Origin: Mauremys mutica
Lineage: Eukaryota; Chordata; Testudines; Geoemydidae
Reading direction: 5' to 3'
NCBI RefSeq assembly: GCF_020497125.1
Contig: NC_059072.1
Span: 55,524,697 to 55,588,696, forward strand
DNA length: 64,000 nucleotides
A program made the translations under genes and the position numbers. Positions 23,183 to 34,193 of the stretch are shown here, in pieces. The notes under the pieces were generated by a model that saw only the letters and a list, made by a program, of their open reading frames with translations, was not told where the DNA came from and did not search any database. The stretch's first letter is position 1; the number at the start of each line of letters is the position of its first letter.

Positions 23183-24330
23183 TGGATCCCGCACTGCTCT
23201 CTAATGTTGTGGTCACTGTTATGACACATTGCAGATGGTCACGCAGTATATCCTGAACTCCCAATCTGAACAGCAATCAGAGTTGCCTGACCTGCTGTGT
23301 CCCATGGGAAAAATCCCACCAGATTACTTTTGGAATTCACACAGCAGCTGCACACAGTGGACCATCGTTTGGGGCTCGGGAAACAAGCACTGAGTGGAGA
23401 GATCGCATTGTTATGCAGGTCTGGGATGACAAACAGTGACTGCAGAACTTTTGGATGCAGAAAGCCACCTTTCTGGAACCATGCGCGGAGCTCGATCCAG
23501 CACTGCGGCACAAGTACACCAGAATGAGAGCTGCCCTCTCAGTGGAGAAGCGCATGGCAATTGGTACATGGATGCTGTCAACTCCAGACTTCTACCAGTC
23601 AGTTGCGAATCAGTTTGGAATCGAGAAGTCCACCATTGGGGCTGCATTAAAACAAGTGTGCAGAGCCATTAATCACATCCTGTTATGAAGGACTGACTCT
23701 TGACAATGTGCGTGAAATAGTGGATGGCTTTGCAGCAGTGGGATTTCCTAACTGCGGTGGGGCGATAGATGGCACACATATCCCAATTTGGCCCCAACCA
23801 TCCTGCAACATCAACAGAAAGGGTTATTGCTCTATGGTATTGCAGGCACTTGTGGATTACTGTGGGCGTTTCACTGACATCAATGTGGGTGGTCCAGGAA
23901 GGTGCATGACGCACGCCTCTTCAGGAACACTGGCCTGTCCAGAAAGCTCGAAGCATGGACTTTTTTTTCAGACCAGAAGATTCCCGTGGAATACTGGAAT
24001 CTTCTGGTCTGAAAAGAAAGTCCATGCTTCGAGCTTTCAAGATGTTGAAATGCCCATAGGGATCCTGGGAGACCCAGTGTACCCCTTACTCCCATACCAC
24101 ATGAAGCCTTACACGAGAACCCTGGACAGCAGCAAGGAGCATTTCAACAGTAGACTTTGCAGGTGCAGAATGACCACAGAATATGCCTTTGGCAGATTAA
24201 AAGCACACTGGTGCTTCCTTTATTGCAGTTTAGGCCTAAATGAGGAAAATATTCACATGGTCATAGCAGCCTCCTGCACGCTCCATAATATTTGTGAGGT
24301 TAAGGGTGAAAAGTTTCCTCCGGGGTGAAG
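23183..24330 (+). pseudogene. Harbinger 1 transposase
   Basis: It begins MDPALLSN. A helix-turn-helix-like segment follows at 23520-23680 (VEKRMAIGTWMLSTPDFYQ, SVANQFGIEKSTIG). The nuclease core then has CGGAIDGTHIPIWP with the first catalytic Asp near 23768, VLQALVDYCGRFTDINVG, and DSSKEHFNSRLCRCRM with YAFGRLKAHW near 24185. Several frameshifts occur (near 23260, 23690 and 23900), and the HDA box that should follow DINVG reads out of frame. A palindrome at 23942-24038 adds about 51 bases between the KIPV and DVEMPI blocks. Inactive. Confidence 0.88.
23942..24038. repeat. Near-perfect inverted repeat inside the transposase
   Basis: Arms 23942-23984 and 23996-24038 are each 43 nt and complementary with one mismatch, separated by an 11-nt spacer. 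The left arm is ancestral transposase sequence; the right arm is extra compared with Harbinger 2, where the KIPV-like block is directly followed by GDVQMPI. Confidence 0.9.
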
Positions 24331-24629
24331 CGCGGACACCAATCGCCTAGCAGCTGATTTTGAGCAGCCAGATGCCAGGGCTATTAGAGGGGCACAACAG
24401 GGAGCTATCAGGCTTTGAGGCAACATTTTGACAATGAGCACCAGTAACGTGTCTTTCTATACAGCACTCTGCCATGTTTTAATTTGCCACCTTGCATGAA
24501 AATTTTGATGATTCCTGACTGTTATTTGTAGTCAGCAAATGATCATATTGCCCCTGAGTATTAATTCCAGCAGCAACAACCACATATAGAAGACAAATAA
24601 GAATTGCTTATCTTTCAGAGAGTTTGTTT

Positions 24630-26620
24630 TTATTAAACACCAATTAACACACGTAAAAGGCTTGGTGGGAAGGGAGATAACAGTGCAGGGCAATGTAGGC
24701 TCTCCTGGTTGTGTGTAGGTCTAGCTATCATTTTGAAAGCTGTTCGAAGGGGTGGATTGAACAGGGTACTGAGATGTTCCAGGAAGTTGCAAGGAATGTT
24801 TAGGAGGAGTTTGGGGAGGGCACAGAAAGTAGTTCTGCAGAGGGAGGTGGGGGAAGCAAGCACGTGTTCTGCCTGGAGCATGATTTAGGGACTTCAACAT
24901 CTCTGTTTGCTCCTCCAACACTTTCATCATCCACTCCTGACCCATTACAATTCACTCCTCGCTCTCCTTTCTGTACTCCCTTTCTATATTAGATTTTGAA
25001 GGAAAAAATTTTCTCCACTCCTTGTGTTCTTGTTTTTTGGCATCTGAAGACTGGAGGACCTCTTGCAACATGTCCTCCTTGGGCTCTTCCTTATCTGGCA
25101 GAGGCATTCCGCCGGTGTGTAAGGGGGTCCCCAGAAGGCCTCATCTGCAAAAGCACAAGTAACAATAAACAGAAGCATGATTGTTAGTTCACGCACATCA
25201 TCAAATCATTATTGTAAAATACCCCTCTTTTTACATATGAATCAGTTTCTCACTGTCCCTTGGCAAGCACACATCTCGGCGAACACCCTAAACATGGTGA
25301 GTTTGGCCCAGGGTGGGGACACAAGATGGGGCAAAGGTTCTAGGTGGCTTTTTAAGGGGATCGCTGTAGGCGACTAGGGACAATATTGTAAATTCTGCCA
25401 CCATTTTCCACACGTGGGGGGTGTCAGTGAAGCCAATATCTCATTCCTGAGGGTAAGAATGCAAGGGTGCATCTCCTGCATGCATGCTGCTTCACACCTG
25501 GTCCCTATGCTGTGCACCTGTGTGCCGCTTTGGTCCCTGCACAAATGATTCCCGATTGGCACGGGAAAGTAACAAAAGCAGCTCTGCCAAGGAACCTTCA
25601 GCAGAGGATTGGCAAGTACCTCCAGGAAAGTTTCCTAGAGATCTCTCTGGAGGATTCCCATGAAATCTTGGTGTGCATTAAAACACTATTACGCCACACT
25701 GCTTAGCTGCACAGGGGAACGTGGAACACATGCAAACACAGCTATTCTTGTACATTTCTATCCCTTCACCCACTTCTAGAATATACAGAGCTAGGGACAA
25801 CTCTACCTCATATAACCAAGCAGCATCAACTCAAACAGATCACTTACCAGAGCTCTCCTCTCCAGCATCATGTGTGCCAGAGACAGACTGCTGGGACTAG
25901 CTAGATCCCTCCGGAGTGGAAAAGAGGTCCTGACTTGCCACACCACTGGACGACTCTGCCAAATGCTCCACCTCATCCTCCAACTTGAGCTCCTCGTCCA
26001 CTGTCCACTATCTCCGGTCATGCCAAAGTATCCACCAGGCTCTTGGCGGTGGAGGTGGGGTCACCAACGAGGATGATGTCCAGCTCCTTAGAGAAGTGGC
26101 AGGTCTTTGGCCCAGCACCAGAGCGACAGTTTGCCTCCCTTATCTTCTGGTTTGTCCGCCTCAGCTCCTTTATCTTTGCATAGCACTGAGTGTGTAAGGG
26201 GGCATGTCCCATTCATAGCTCTTATCCAATATGCCACGAGAAATCAGACTGTAGGCATCAAAATTCCTACAGCCGGAGCAGAGCCCCCTTTCCCCACAAT
26301 GTCAACAGATCCAACAACTCAGCCTCCTCTCCCCACAATGCCAACAGATCCAACAACTCAGCCTCCTCTCCTCACAATGCCAACAGATCTAACGACTCAA
26401 GCAGAAAAGCATTTGCTGTGTGGAGCTGCTATGGTCAGCCGGGAAGATGCGATGTGAGCTCTCCGCACCGAGCACACAGGAAGTGGAATTTCAAAAATTC
26501 CCGGGCCTTGAAAGGGGGAGGGCCGGATGCCTGTGTATCTGGATGCAGGGCAGTGAAGTTCAAACTGCTGACTGGAGTGGTCAGGATGGGCATTGTGAGA
26601 TACCTCCTGGAAGCCATTTA
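24630..26620 (-). pseudogene. Harbinger 1 Myb/SANT-like protein gene
   Basis: Minus-strand pieces give a recognisable Harbinger accessory protein: KIKELRRTNQKIREANCRSG with PKTCHFSKELDIILVGDP at 26180-26040 (trihelix/Myb-like domain), and a C-terminal segment EWMMKVLEEQTEMLKSLNH at 24935-24870 (coiled coil). In active Harbingers this protein binds the ends and brings the transposase into the nucleus. The N-terminal Trp-containing helices are eroded and the middle (25.0-25.9 kb) is unreadable. Confidence 0.75.
26294..26400. repeat. Short tandem repeat, 39-bp unit
   Basis: About 2.7 copies of a 39-bp unit containing CACAATGCCAACAGATCCAA and CAGCCTCCTCTC; the ACAATG motif recurs at 26296, 26335 and 26374. 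It lies inside Harbinger 1. The corresponding stretch of Harbinger 2 (near 43480) shows a single diverged unit. Confidence 0.85.
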
Positions 26621-26797
26621 TAGCAACATAACCAAGCGTGGTGTCTACACTAATACTTTGTCAATATAACTTTGCCACATTATGTCACCAAAGCAGGAAA
26701 GTTTTGTGGCAGAAGCAGCATTGCAATATGTACACCTCCACTGTTTTGTCAAAGAAACCTTACTTTTTGTCGACAAGGCCTGAGTTGTCTCAGGGGG

Positions 26798-26975
26798 GGG
26801 AGGGATAGCTCAGTGGTTTGAGCATTGGCCTGCTAAACCCAGGGTTGAGAGTTCAATCCTTGAGGGGGCCACTTAGGGATCTGGGGCAAAAATTGGTCCT
26901 GCTAGTGAAGGCAGGGGGCTGGACTTGATGACCTTTCAAGGTCCCTTCCAGTTCTAGGAGATTGGTATATCTCCA
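26798..26975 (+). mobile_element. tRNA-derived SINE, variant tail
   Basis: The A box GGATAGCTCAGTGGTTTGAGC and B box GAGAGTTCAATCC head a body ending GACCTTTCAAGGTCCCTTCCAG. It differs from the 17.7 kb SINE in the middle (GTCCTGCTAGTGAAGGC) and in the 3' end (AGTTCTAGGAGATTGG), so it is another subfamily. It sits about 15 bases beyond Harbinger 1. Confidence 0.85.
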
Positions 26976-27289
26976 ATTATTACCTTTATTACCTAGTTTC
27001 TCTTTCATGAGCTCTAATTTTGAAGCTAAATAAATAGTCTGCCCAACTGGACAGTTGCGTCATTTAGAGGAGATCATTGCCTCTGCTACCTCCTTACTTT
27101 TTCAGGCATACTACTACTCACATGTTGGCAGACCACCACAAGCTGGCACCCTGAAATTTTTTTTAAAAAGCCATAATAGAGGCTCAAACTATAGGTATAT
27201 CTCAAATTAAAAACTGTAAGAGATCCAAAAAATGCCACCATGGCTAAAGCAACAGAGTAAAAGCGGTGGTTAGAGACAGACATCTTTTA

Positions 27290-29478
27290 AAAATTGGAAG
27301 TCACCAGGTACTAAGGAAAAGAGAAAAGGACAAACTGGCAAGTCAAATGTAAAAGACTAGAAAAGACTATAAAGTCCTAGAAAAGGACACAAAAACTAAC
27401 AGCACAAAACATTTTTAGTATATCAGAAGCAGGAATTTTTCCAAACATCAGTGAGGCCACTGGACATGATCAAGGTTAAAGGAGCACTCAAGGAAGACAA
27501 GAAGCTAAATGAATTCTTTCCATTGGTCTTCACTGCAGAGGATGTGAGGGAGATTCCCACATCTAAGCCATTCTTTTCAGGTGACAAATCAAAGGAATTG
27601 CCCCAGATTTAGAAGTCAATAGAAGAAGTTTCAAAACAAATTGATAAATTAAACAGTAATAAGTCACCAAGACCAGAGGGTATTCACCCATGAGTTCTGA
27701 AGGAACTCAAGATATGAAACTGCAACTCTACTAACTGTGGTATGTAACCTATCGCTTAAATCAGCTTGCATACAGATGACAGGCAGATACCTAATGTTAT
27801 GCTGATTTTTTTTAAAAAGGCTCCAGAGATTAACTTGGCAATTACAGGCCAATAAGTCTAACTTCAGTAACAGGCAAACTGGTTGAAACTCTAGTAAAGA
27901 ACAGAATTACCAGACACATGAGAGAATATGATATATTGGGGAAGAGTCAGCACAGCTTTTGTAAAGGGAAATCATGCCTCGACAATCTATTAGAATTCTC
28001 TGAGGGGGTCAACAAACATGTGACAAAGGTGACCCAGTGAATACACTGTAATTTGACTTTGAAAAGGTCCCTCACCCAAGGCTCTTAAGCAAACTAAGCA
28101 ATCACCAGATAAGAGGGAAGGTCCTCTGCTGGATCAGTAACTGGTTGAAAAATAGGAAACAAAGGGTAGAAATAAATAGTTAGTTTTCACAGTGGAGAGA
28201 GGTAAATAGCGGGATCTGCCAAGGACCTGTATGGGACCTGTGCTATTCATCATATTCATAAAAGAACTGGAAAAAGGGGTAAACAGTGAGGTGGCAAAGT
28301 CTGTAGACGATACAAAATTACTTAAGATAGTTAAGTCCAAAGCTGACTGTGAAGAGTTACACTGGAATCTCACTAAATTGAGTATCAGAGGGGTAGCCGT
28401 GTTAGTCTGGATCTGTAAAAGCAGCAAAGAGTCTTGTGGCACCTTATAGACTAACAGACGTTTTGGAGCATGAGCTTTCGTGGGTGAATACCCACTTCGT
28501 CGGATGCATGTAGTGGAAATCTCCAGGGGCAGGTATATATAAGCAGTCACTAAATTGAGTGACTGGCCAACAAAATGGCAGATGAAATTCACTGTTGATA
28601 AACGCAAAGTAATGCACATTGAAAAACATAATCCCAACTATATGTACAAAATGATGGAATCTAAATTAGCTGTTGATACTCAAGAATGAGATCTTGGAGG
28701 CATCATGGACAGTTCTCTGAAAATATCTGTTCAATGTGCAGCAGCAGCCAAAAAAGCTAACAGAATATTGGAAAAGGGCTAGTTAAAAAATATCATGTCA
28801 CTATCTAAATCCATGGTACACCAACAATTTGAATACTGCATGCAGGTCTGGTCACCCCATCTCAAAAAAGATATTAGAACTGGAAAAAGTACAAAAAAAG
28901 GCCACAAAAATTATTACAGGTATAGAACAGCTTCCATATGAGGAGATTCTATGAGATTAAAGACACTGGGACTGCTCGTCTTAGAAAAGAGATGAGTAAG
29001 CGGGGAGATTTAAAAAAAAAAAATCATGAATGGTGTGCAGAAGCTGAATAAGAAAGTGTTATTTACCCTCCTCACAAACACAAGAACCAGGGGTCACTCA
29101 ATGAAATTAACAGACATCAGGATTAAAACAAACAGGAAATATTTCTTCATGCAACACAGACAACCTTTGGAACTCATCACCATAGGATACTGCGATGGCC
29201 AAAATTATAACTGGGTTCAAAAAAGAATGAGCAGTTAATGGAGGATAGGTCCATCAGTTGCAATTAGCCAAGATGGTCATGGACAGAACCCGTGCTCTGG
29301 GTGTCCTTAAACTTTCAACTTTCAGAATCTGGGACTGGATAACAGGGCATGGATCACTCAAAATTGCCCTGTTCTGTGCATTTCCTGTGAAGCATCTGTC
29401 AGTGGCCACTGTCAGAAGACAGGATACTGGGCTAGATGGACCATTGGTCTGACCTCATATGGACATTCTTATATTCTG
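27290..29478 (+). mobile_element. CR1 LINE 2, older and heavily decayed
   Basis: The 3' end has CTGGGCTAGATGGACCATTGG followed by TCTGACC, the alternative CR1 tail. Upstream, plus-strand fragments of ORF2 RT are readable: GPVLFIIFIKELEKGV and a degraded FADD box (KSVDDTK) near 28300, and a C-terminal part at 28550-29240. Stops are frequent. A Penelope-tail-like element is inserted at 28384-28546. Confidence 0.8.
28384..28546 (+). mobile_element. Penelope-tail-like insertion with 14-bp duplication
   Basis: It starts ATCAGAGGGGTAGCCGTGTT and ends in GGCAGGTATATATAAGCAG. The 14-mer TCACTAAATTGAGT is present at both borders (28370-28383 and 28547-28560), which fixes the insertion exactly. It contains GAGCATGAGCTTTCGTGGG and GTGAATACCCACTTCGTC, shared with 50674 and 52303. 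It has no right inverted arm, unlike those copies. It is younger than the host CR1. Confidence 0.85.
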
Positions 29479-29479
29479 A

Positions 29480-32400
29480 AATTTCAAGGGGATAACCAGC
29501 AGCATAAACCTACTGGAAATAAAAATTAGACAACCACCATTCTCCTGAACCAATTTGTGGAATACATAGATTTGGGTACAGCGTTGTCATGAAAATCTTC
29601 CTGTCACTCATTATCTGTGTCTCTTTCATTTTACAACCAATTCTAGGGACTGTGGCATTAACTTGTTCACATCTTGATTGGTAGTATACTTGTACATTTC
29701 GGGGGAGGTGGGGTGAGGAATGTACAGCATAACGTCAAGAATCTTCTTCTATAATATTTCTAGGAACTGCAAGGCACACTAGAAACCTATTCCTTTGACC
29801 ATCTGAAGAACACAATCTTTTATGGACTTACAATGATTTCAAAATAGATGGCTATTGGCTCCTGAATTAGTTGACTCCATATATGAAACAGATCTTGACT
29901 AGAGGTGCTTTCTTGCAAGACAATAATTGTTTATTAGCCCTGGACATAAAGGGCTTCCTCCTTCCAAAGTCTGTAGTCTAGAGCAATATATTCCTCAGAT
30001 GTAGCTAGCCACCTTTTGTCTAGCTAAACCGGCAGGATAAAAAAGGAAGGTCAGTTTAGTCATTATTCTAATCAGCCTTTTCCATATCAGAACCTCTCTA
30101 CCTGCCATTTAGCAATATAAGGAGGAAAGGGCTGTCATGATGCTTTTACTTTTGTTCACAATCTTCAAGTGTTATTACTTGTTTGGGATGAAAGACTCTG
30201 CATGTATATATATGCATGTACATCATTGATATGTAATTCACTTACAGCATTTGTTTCCACTTTTTTGGTCTGAAACCCACCGAATGGCTAGGAAAAAACA
30301 AGAAGTCATCTCTCAACTCACCACATCCTACTATATTCCAAAATCCTTTGCAGAAGCAACAAATTGTGAAATTCAGATTGCAAGTTCACATCTCCTGTAT
30401 GCCTTCTAAATACTTAATCACCAGCACGTAGTTTATAAAAGCCAATAATGAAATAAAACTATCTGAAAATTAGTGAAAAACGTTTGGCACAAGATACTTA
30501 TAAAGTTTAGATTAATAAGGTGTCATTATCAAAAAAGTTCAAAAAATTCATTAAGTGCTGTGCCTGCTTTAATAAGCAAAGATGTTGTACCTGAGGCTCA
30601 GTGTTTGCCAGGCAAGAGCAGAGGTCATCTTCAACAGAGAGGTCAGAGAGAGTAGGATGTGTTTTAACAGCAATGAGTTCTCTCTCTCTCAAAAAAAAAA
30701 AGCAAAGCAAAGCAAAAATGCCTGATTCACAGAGTTAAGTCATGACAAAAGGCACAAGTACTCTCAAAGCTTTACTTAAAGTTCTGGGTATTTCTCCTTC
30801 ACAGACATCCAGGAGTTTGAGAAATGTTTGGTGGATAATTTAGCTTCACCAAGATTTCAACCTTATCAATCAATGAAGATTTTTATGTTCTGCCCCTGAA
30901 ATGAAGCACTGAGAGCAAGCCAACAATGACCAGTGAAGTATTCAGAAATGGCAGAGCTACAATCGCGGGGGGGGAGGGAGAGAGGAGGGAATCTTGCATC
31001 CTCTGAGCTCAAACAAGAAATTTGAGCTTTTGCCATGGGAAAGCCAATTAACTTCTAAGAGGAGCTGCTGAAGCTAAGCGCACTTTTCTCTTACATGAAA
31101 TAAAGACAGATACACTAGGAGATTTATTTTTATTAAAGTTCATAACTTGCAGTTTTATCCAATACATTCTTCAGTTCCACTGGCATCCTCTTTGCTGCAT
31201 GGTTTAGGGTGCAAATGACTGAATCAGAGTCTCAAGACTGCTGTGTTTTCCCATCAGAGCTGGGGTACTATCGGGCAACCACCAATTCAGTGATGCCAAT
31301 CCAACGCACCTGCAAGAACTGCCTGCTGGTCAGTTTCAAAGATATGTCTTCTGTAGCAAAACAAGACGTTCTTATAGATTCATTGGGGGGATTGGTCACA
31401 TCTTCAGGATCCTACAAGGTAACAACCCAAAGCTAAGAATCCCTGTTCTAGATTTCTCCATTTCTCTTAGAGACAAAGTGCTCCCTACATGTTCTGCAAC
31501 TGCTTTTTCCAGTTTCTCACTAAACTCATTACCTGCAAACTTAACTGAAGCTAGAACTTGTATCTGGTCTCCAGACATCCCCCCCTAAATGCTGCAGCAG
31601 ATGTAATACTTTCTGCAGAAAATATTACAGCATCCTGAATTATAACTGCAAGTAAAAAAAAATAAAAACAGCAGCTTTTCCCTTCTAGGCCAAATTCGTC
31701 ACTGGTCCTCTCCACCACATTGGTTTTTTCCTCACCTTCTCTCTCCCTTCTCTCTATTTTACCCATATGCTTTCTAGTTCCCAGTCATCCTGTTCTCCTG
31801 GTTTCTGTAGCCTTAGAAACAAACAGCTCCTTAGCAAAGTAATTTACAAGATTTCACCCAATTATCCAGCAACTTGCTCTGCACTACTAGCCAATCAGAT
31901 CTGTGCAAAAAAAAAGAAAAAAAAAAGGGTCATTGGGGATTTTATGATAAAAGCATTGCATTTGCCACAGTCTTACAGCATGACCTAACAACACTTTTCA
32001 GAAATGGGGCCATTGCCAATTCATGCCATATTGACTGTGGCAGCCATTTTAACAACATTGTCATAACTGGCAAATAATGTTGTTTTACAGTTGGACATAC
32101 AAGGAGTGTATTCTCGGCTTTGCTTCAATGAGACCTTACAATTGGTGCAAGGACACATTTTATACTACTTCTGATTATCAACATAGTCTTGGTAGAATTT
32201 AATCACATTTCTCTTTTTTCTTTTACATGCTACTTTGGTTGTGTGAAAGCTGCTTGGGGATTCAGTAATATTAACTGCACACCATATCAAAATATATTAG
32301 ATTACTACTGGCTATTACTATTGCTTCAAACATGTCAAAAAGATACAAGCTTGTTCAAGAGTCAGTACCATCAACAGAGAAACCCCATTCCTCTACTGAC

Positions 32401-32725
32401 TGAAGCAAGAGTGTACTTTGTCAAGAAGACACAGGTCCAGAGTTGATTAATCCAGTAGAATCAAAAAGAGCATGTTGGATTTGGCTATCAAACTCTAGTA
32501 GAAAATCTCAGGCATTTTCATAAGCTGTATGCACTTTCTATATCCATGGGCATATGCCAATTAGATTATGGTTATGGTATTGAAAAGACTAAACAAGAAC
32601 AATGGATGTTGGCACAAATCCTGCTACATCAAGTTTAACAGGACCAAAACTAAAAAGGCTGATGGGGAAAAAAAAGTTTGAAAGCTGACAAACTGCAGAG
32701 CAAATACACACGTTTAAGTGCCCAA
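29480..32725. other. Mostly unique AT-rich sequence, no confident gene
   Basis: No transposon ends are recognised. An exon-like open frame at 31153-31418 is listed separately. Simple sequence occurs near 30692-30715 (A-rich, then AAAGC units) and at 31903-31928 (A-rich). If GXYLT1 intron 1 continues, this is intronic. Confidence 0.4.
31153..31418 (+). other. Exon-like open frame, unrecognised
   Basis: The frame is open for 266 bases between an acceptor-like CATAACTTGCAG and a donor-like CCTACAAG|GTAACA. The peptide includes GYYRATTNSVMPIQRTCKNC and KQDVLIDSLGGLVTSSGSYK. I do not recognise it. No neighbouring exon was found, and it is on the strand opposite to GXYLT1, so it may be chance or an old relic. 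Confidence 0.2.
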
Positions 32726-32786
32726 CACAAAGGAACTCCAGAAAAAGAAGCCTGTTTTATTTGTAAAATGAATGTACCATCAGAAG

Positions 32787-32942
32787 CATCAGCGGGGTAG
32801 CCGTGTTAGTCTGTATCCACAAAAACAACGAGGAGTCTGGTGGCACCTTAAAGACTAACAGATTTATTTGGGCATACGGTTTTTTACCCATGAAAGCTTA
32901 TGCCCAAATAAATCCACTAGTCTTTAACGTTGTTTTTGTGGA
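32787..32942 (+). mobile_element. Penelope-tail-like fold-back element with 12-bp duplication
   Basis: The host 12-mer TACCATCAGAAG occurs at 32775-32786 and 32943-32954. The element starts CATCAGCGGGGTAGCCGTGT and is a hairpin: about 32813-32878 pairs with 32893-32942, the outer pairing being GTATCCACAAAAACAACG with CGTTGTTTTTGTGGATAC. The right arm lacks the GTGGCACC block of the left arm. It splits the first domain of the host ORF relic. Confidence 0.85.
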
Positions 32943-33745
32943 TACCATCAGAAGATTTCCATGAAGCTTCTATCCTTGGCATTAAGAGTCAGGTCTGCCA
33001 GTGTGCATTTCATCTGAAAGACCAGCACTTGCTTGCAAAACTAAGTGCAGGGGACATAGTAGCCCAAGAGGCAAAGTATCGTGTAAGATGTTTGGTATAT
33101 CTCTCTACAAACAAAGTCATGAAGAAGAACACTGACAGAGGAAAAAAAGAGATGATATTGCATGGGATTCCCTTTGGTGAACTAACTGACCACATACACT
33201 GAAGAGACAAGACTGAATAAAGGCATGGCTTCAGTATTTAAACTAGCAGATCTCATAAGGCTCTACATAGCTAGATTAGAACAACTGGAGATGATATTGG
33301 CTGGGCACATTCACAGCACTGAACTAAAATCCCATAGTTTTTCACACATTCCAGATTTTCAAGCATGCAAAGAAGGACATGATGTGTTCCTTGCCTTCAA
33401 ACAGGATATTGGACATGCCCTCCAAAAAGCATATGAGAAAGACTGTGACAAGGAAGCACTTCACCAGTCCCAAACAGCTAAAATTATTCAAAGAGACATG
33501 ATTCAAATAAAAACAGTTTACTGGCTCATCTGACACAGGATGCTAAGCAAAAGCTATGCCCAAGTCACTGCAGGCGCCGATGTCCAAGGTATTGGATGGT
33601 CCAAAAACATTAGAACTCAGAACAAGTTTCCATTCATCCAGCTACCCTTACTTTGGCACAACAGTTACAGTACAATAGCAACATCCATCGCTGTGAAGGA
33701 ACAAAAAGTTTGTACCAAAACAAAGCTCAAGAAATGCCTTTACAA

Positions 33746-34193
33746 CAGAGGTCCGCAAAGTGTGGGATGTACCCCCTAAGGGGGCATGGAGGAACATGCG
33801 GGGGCCATGGTGGGGCCTGGGCCAGCCCCCACAGGGGCAGGGAGGGAGTACCAACCAGCTCTGCTCCGGTCCTGCCCCCAGCCATGTCCCAGATCCCAGC
33901 CCCGCGCCTGGCCCCATTGCCAGCCTCGACACAGCTCTGCTCTTGATCCCACGCCAACCCTCAGCCGCTGCTCCATTCCTAGTCTGGGGCCAAGGCTGGC
34001 AGTGGAGCCGCACCTGGCCACAGGCCCAGGCCCGGCTCCCAGCCGAGGCTGGGGCCACAGCTGGTGGTGGGTCTGGGGCTGCAGCCAGGGGCCTTACCCT
34101 TGTCCATATCGCCCCCTCTCCCCTGAAGCCGTGGCCCCACTCCTGGCCCCAGGGAGATGGTTGGGACGACCCTCAAAAATGTGGGGACCACCA
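33746..34193. mobile_element. GC-rich hAT-like MITE, family B copy 2
   Basis: It starts CAGAGGTCCGCAAAGTGTGG and ends ATGTGGGGACCACCAT. Flanking 8-mers CTTTACAA (33738-33745) and TTTTACAA (34194-34201) differ at one base and are a probable hAT duplication. The left end matches the reversed right end of 14272-14690. It interrupts the ORF relic exactly between PLQ and YIRLMLHAET. Confidence 0.75.

Larger units (their letters stand above)
22817..26780 (+). mobile_element. PIF/Harbinger transposon 1, two-gene, decayed
   Basis: Inverted ends GGCCTTATCTACACCACACAG (left) and the complement of GGCCTTGTCGACAAAA (right) are flanked by TGA trinucleotides at 22814-22816 and 26781-26783. The transposase lies on the plus strand and a Myb/SANT-like gene on the minus strand, so the two genes converge, the standard Harbinger layout. 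Length and order match element 2 at 39821-43921. A SINE lies just outside the right end. Confidence 0.88.

Noticed and set aside
22892..23256. A host gene start near 22.9 kb
   Set aside because: The frames lie between the Harbinger 1 end and its transposase start and show no host protein features.
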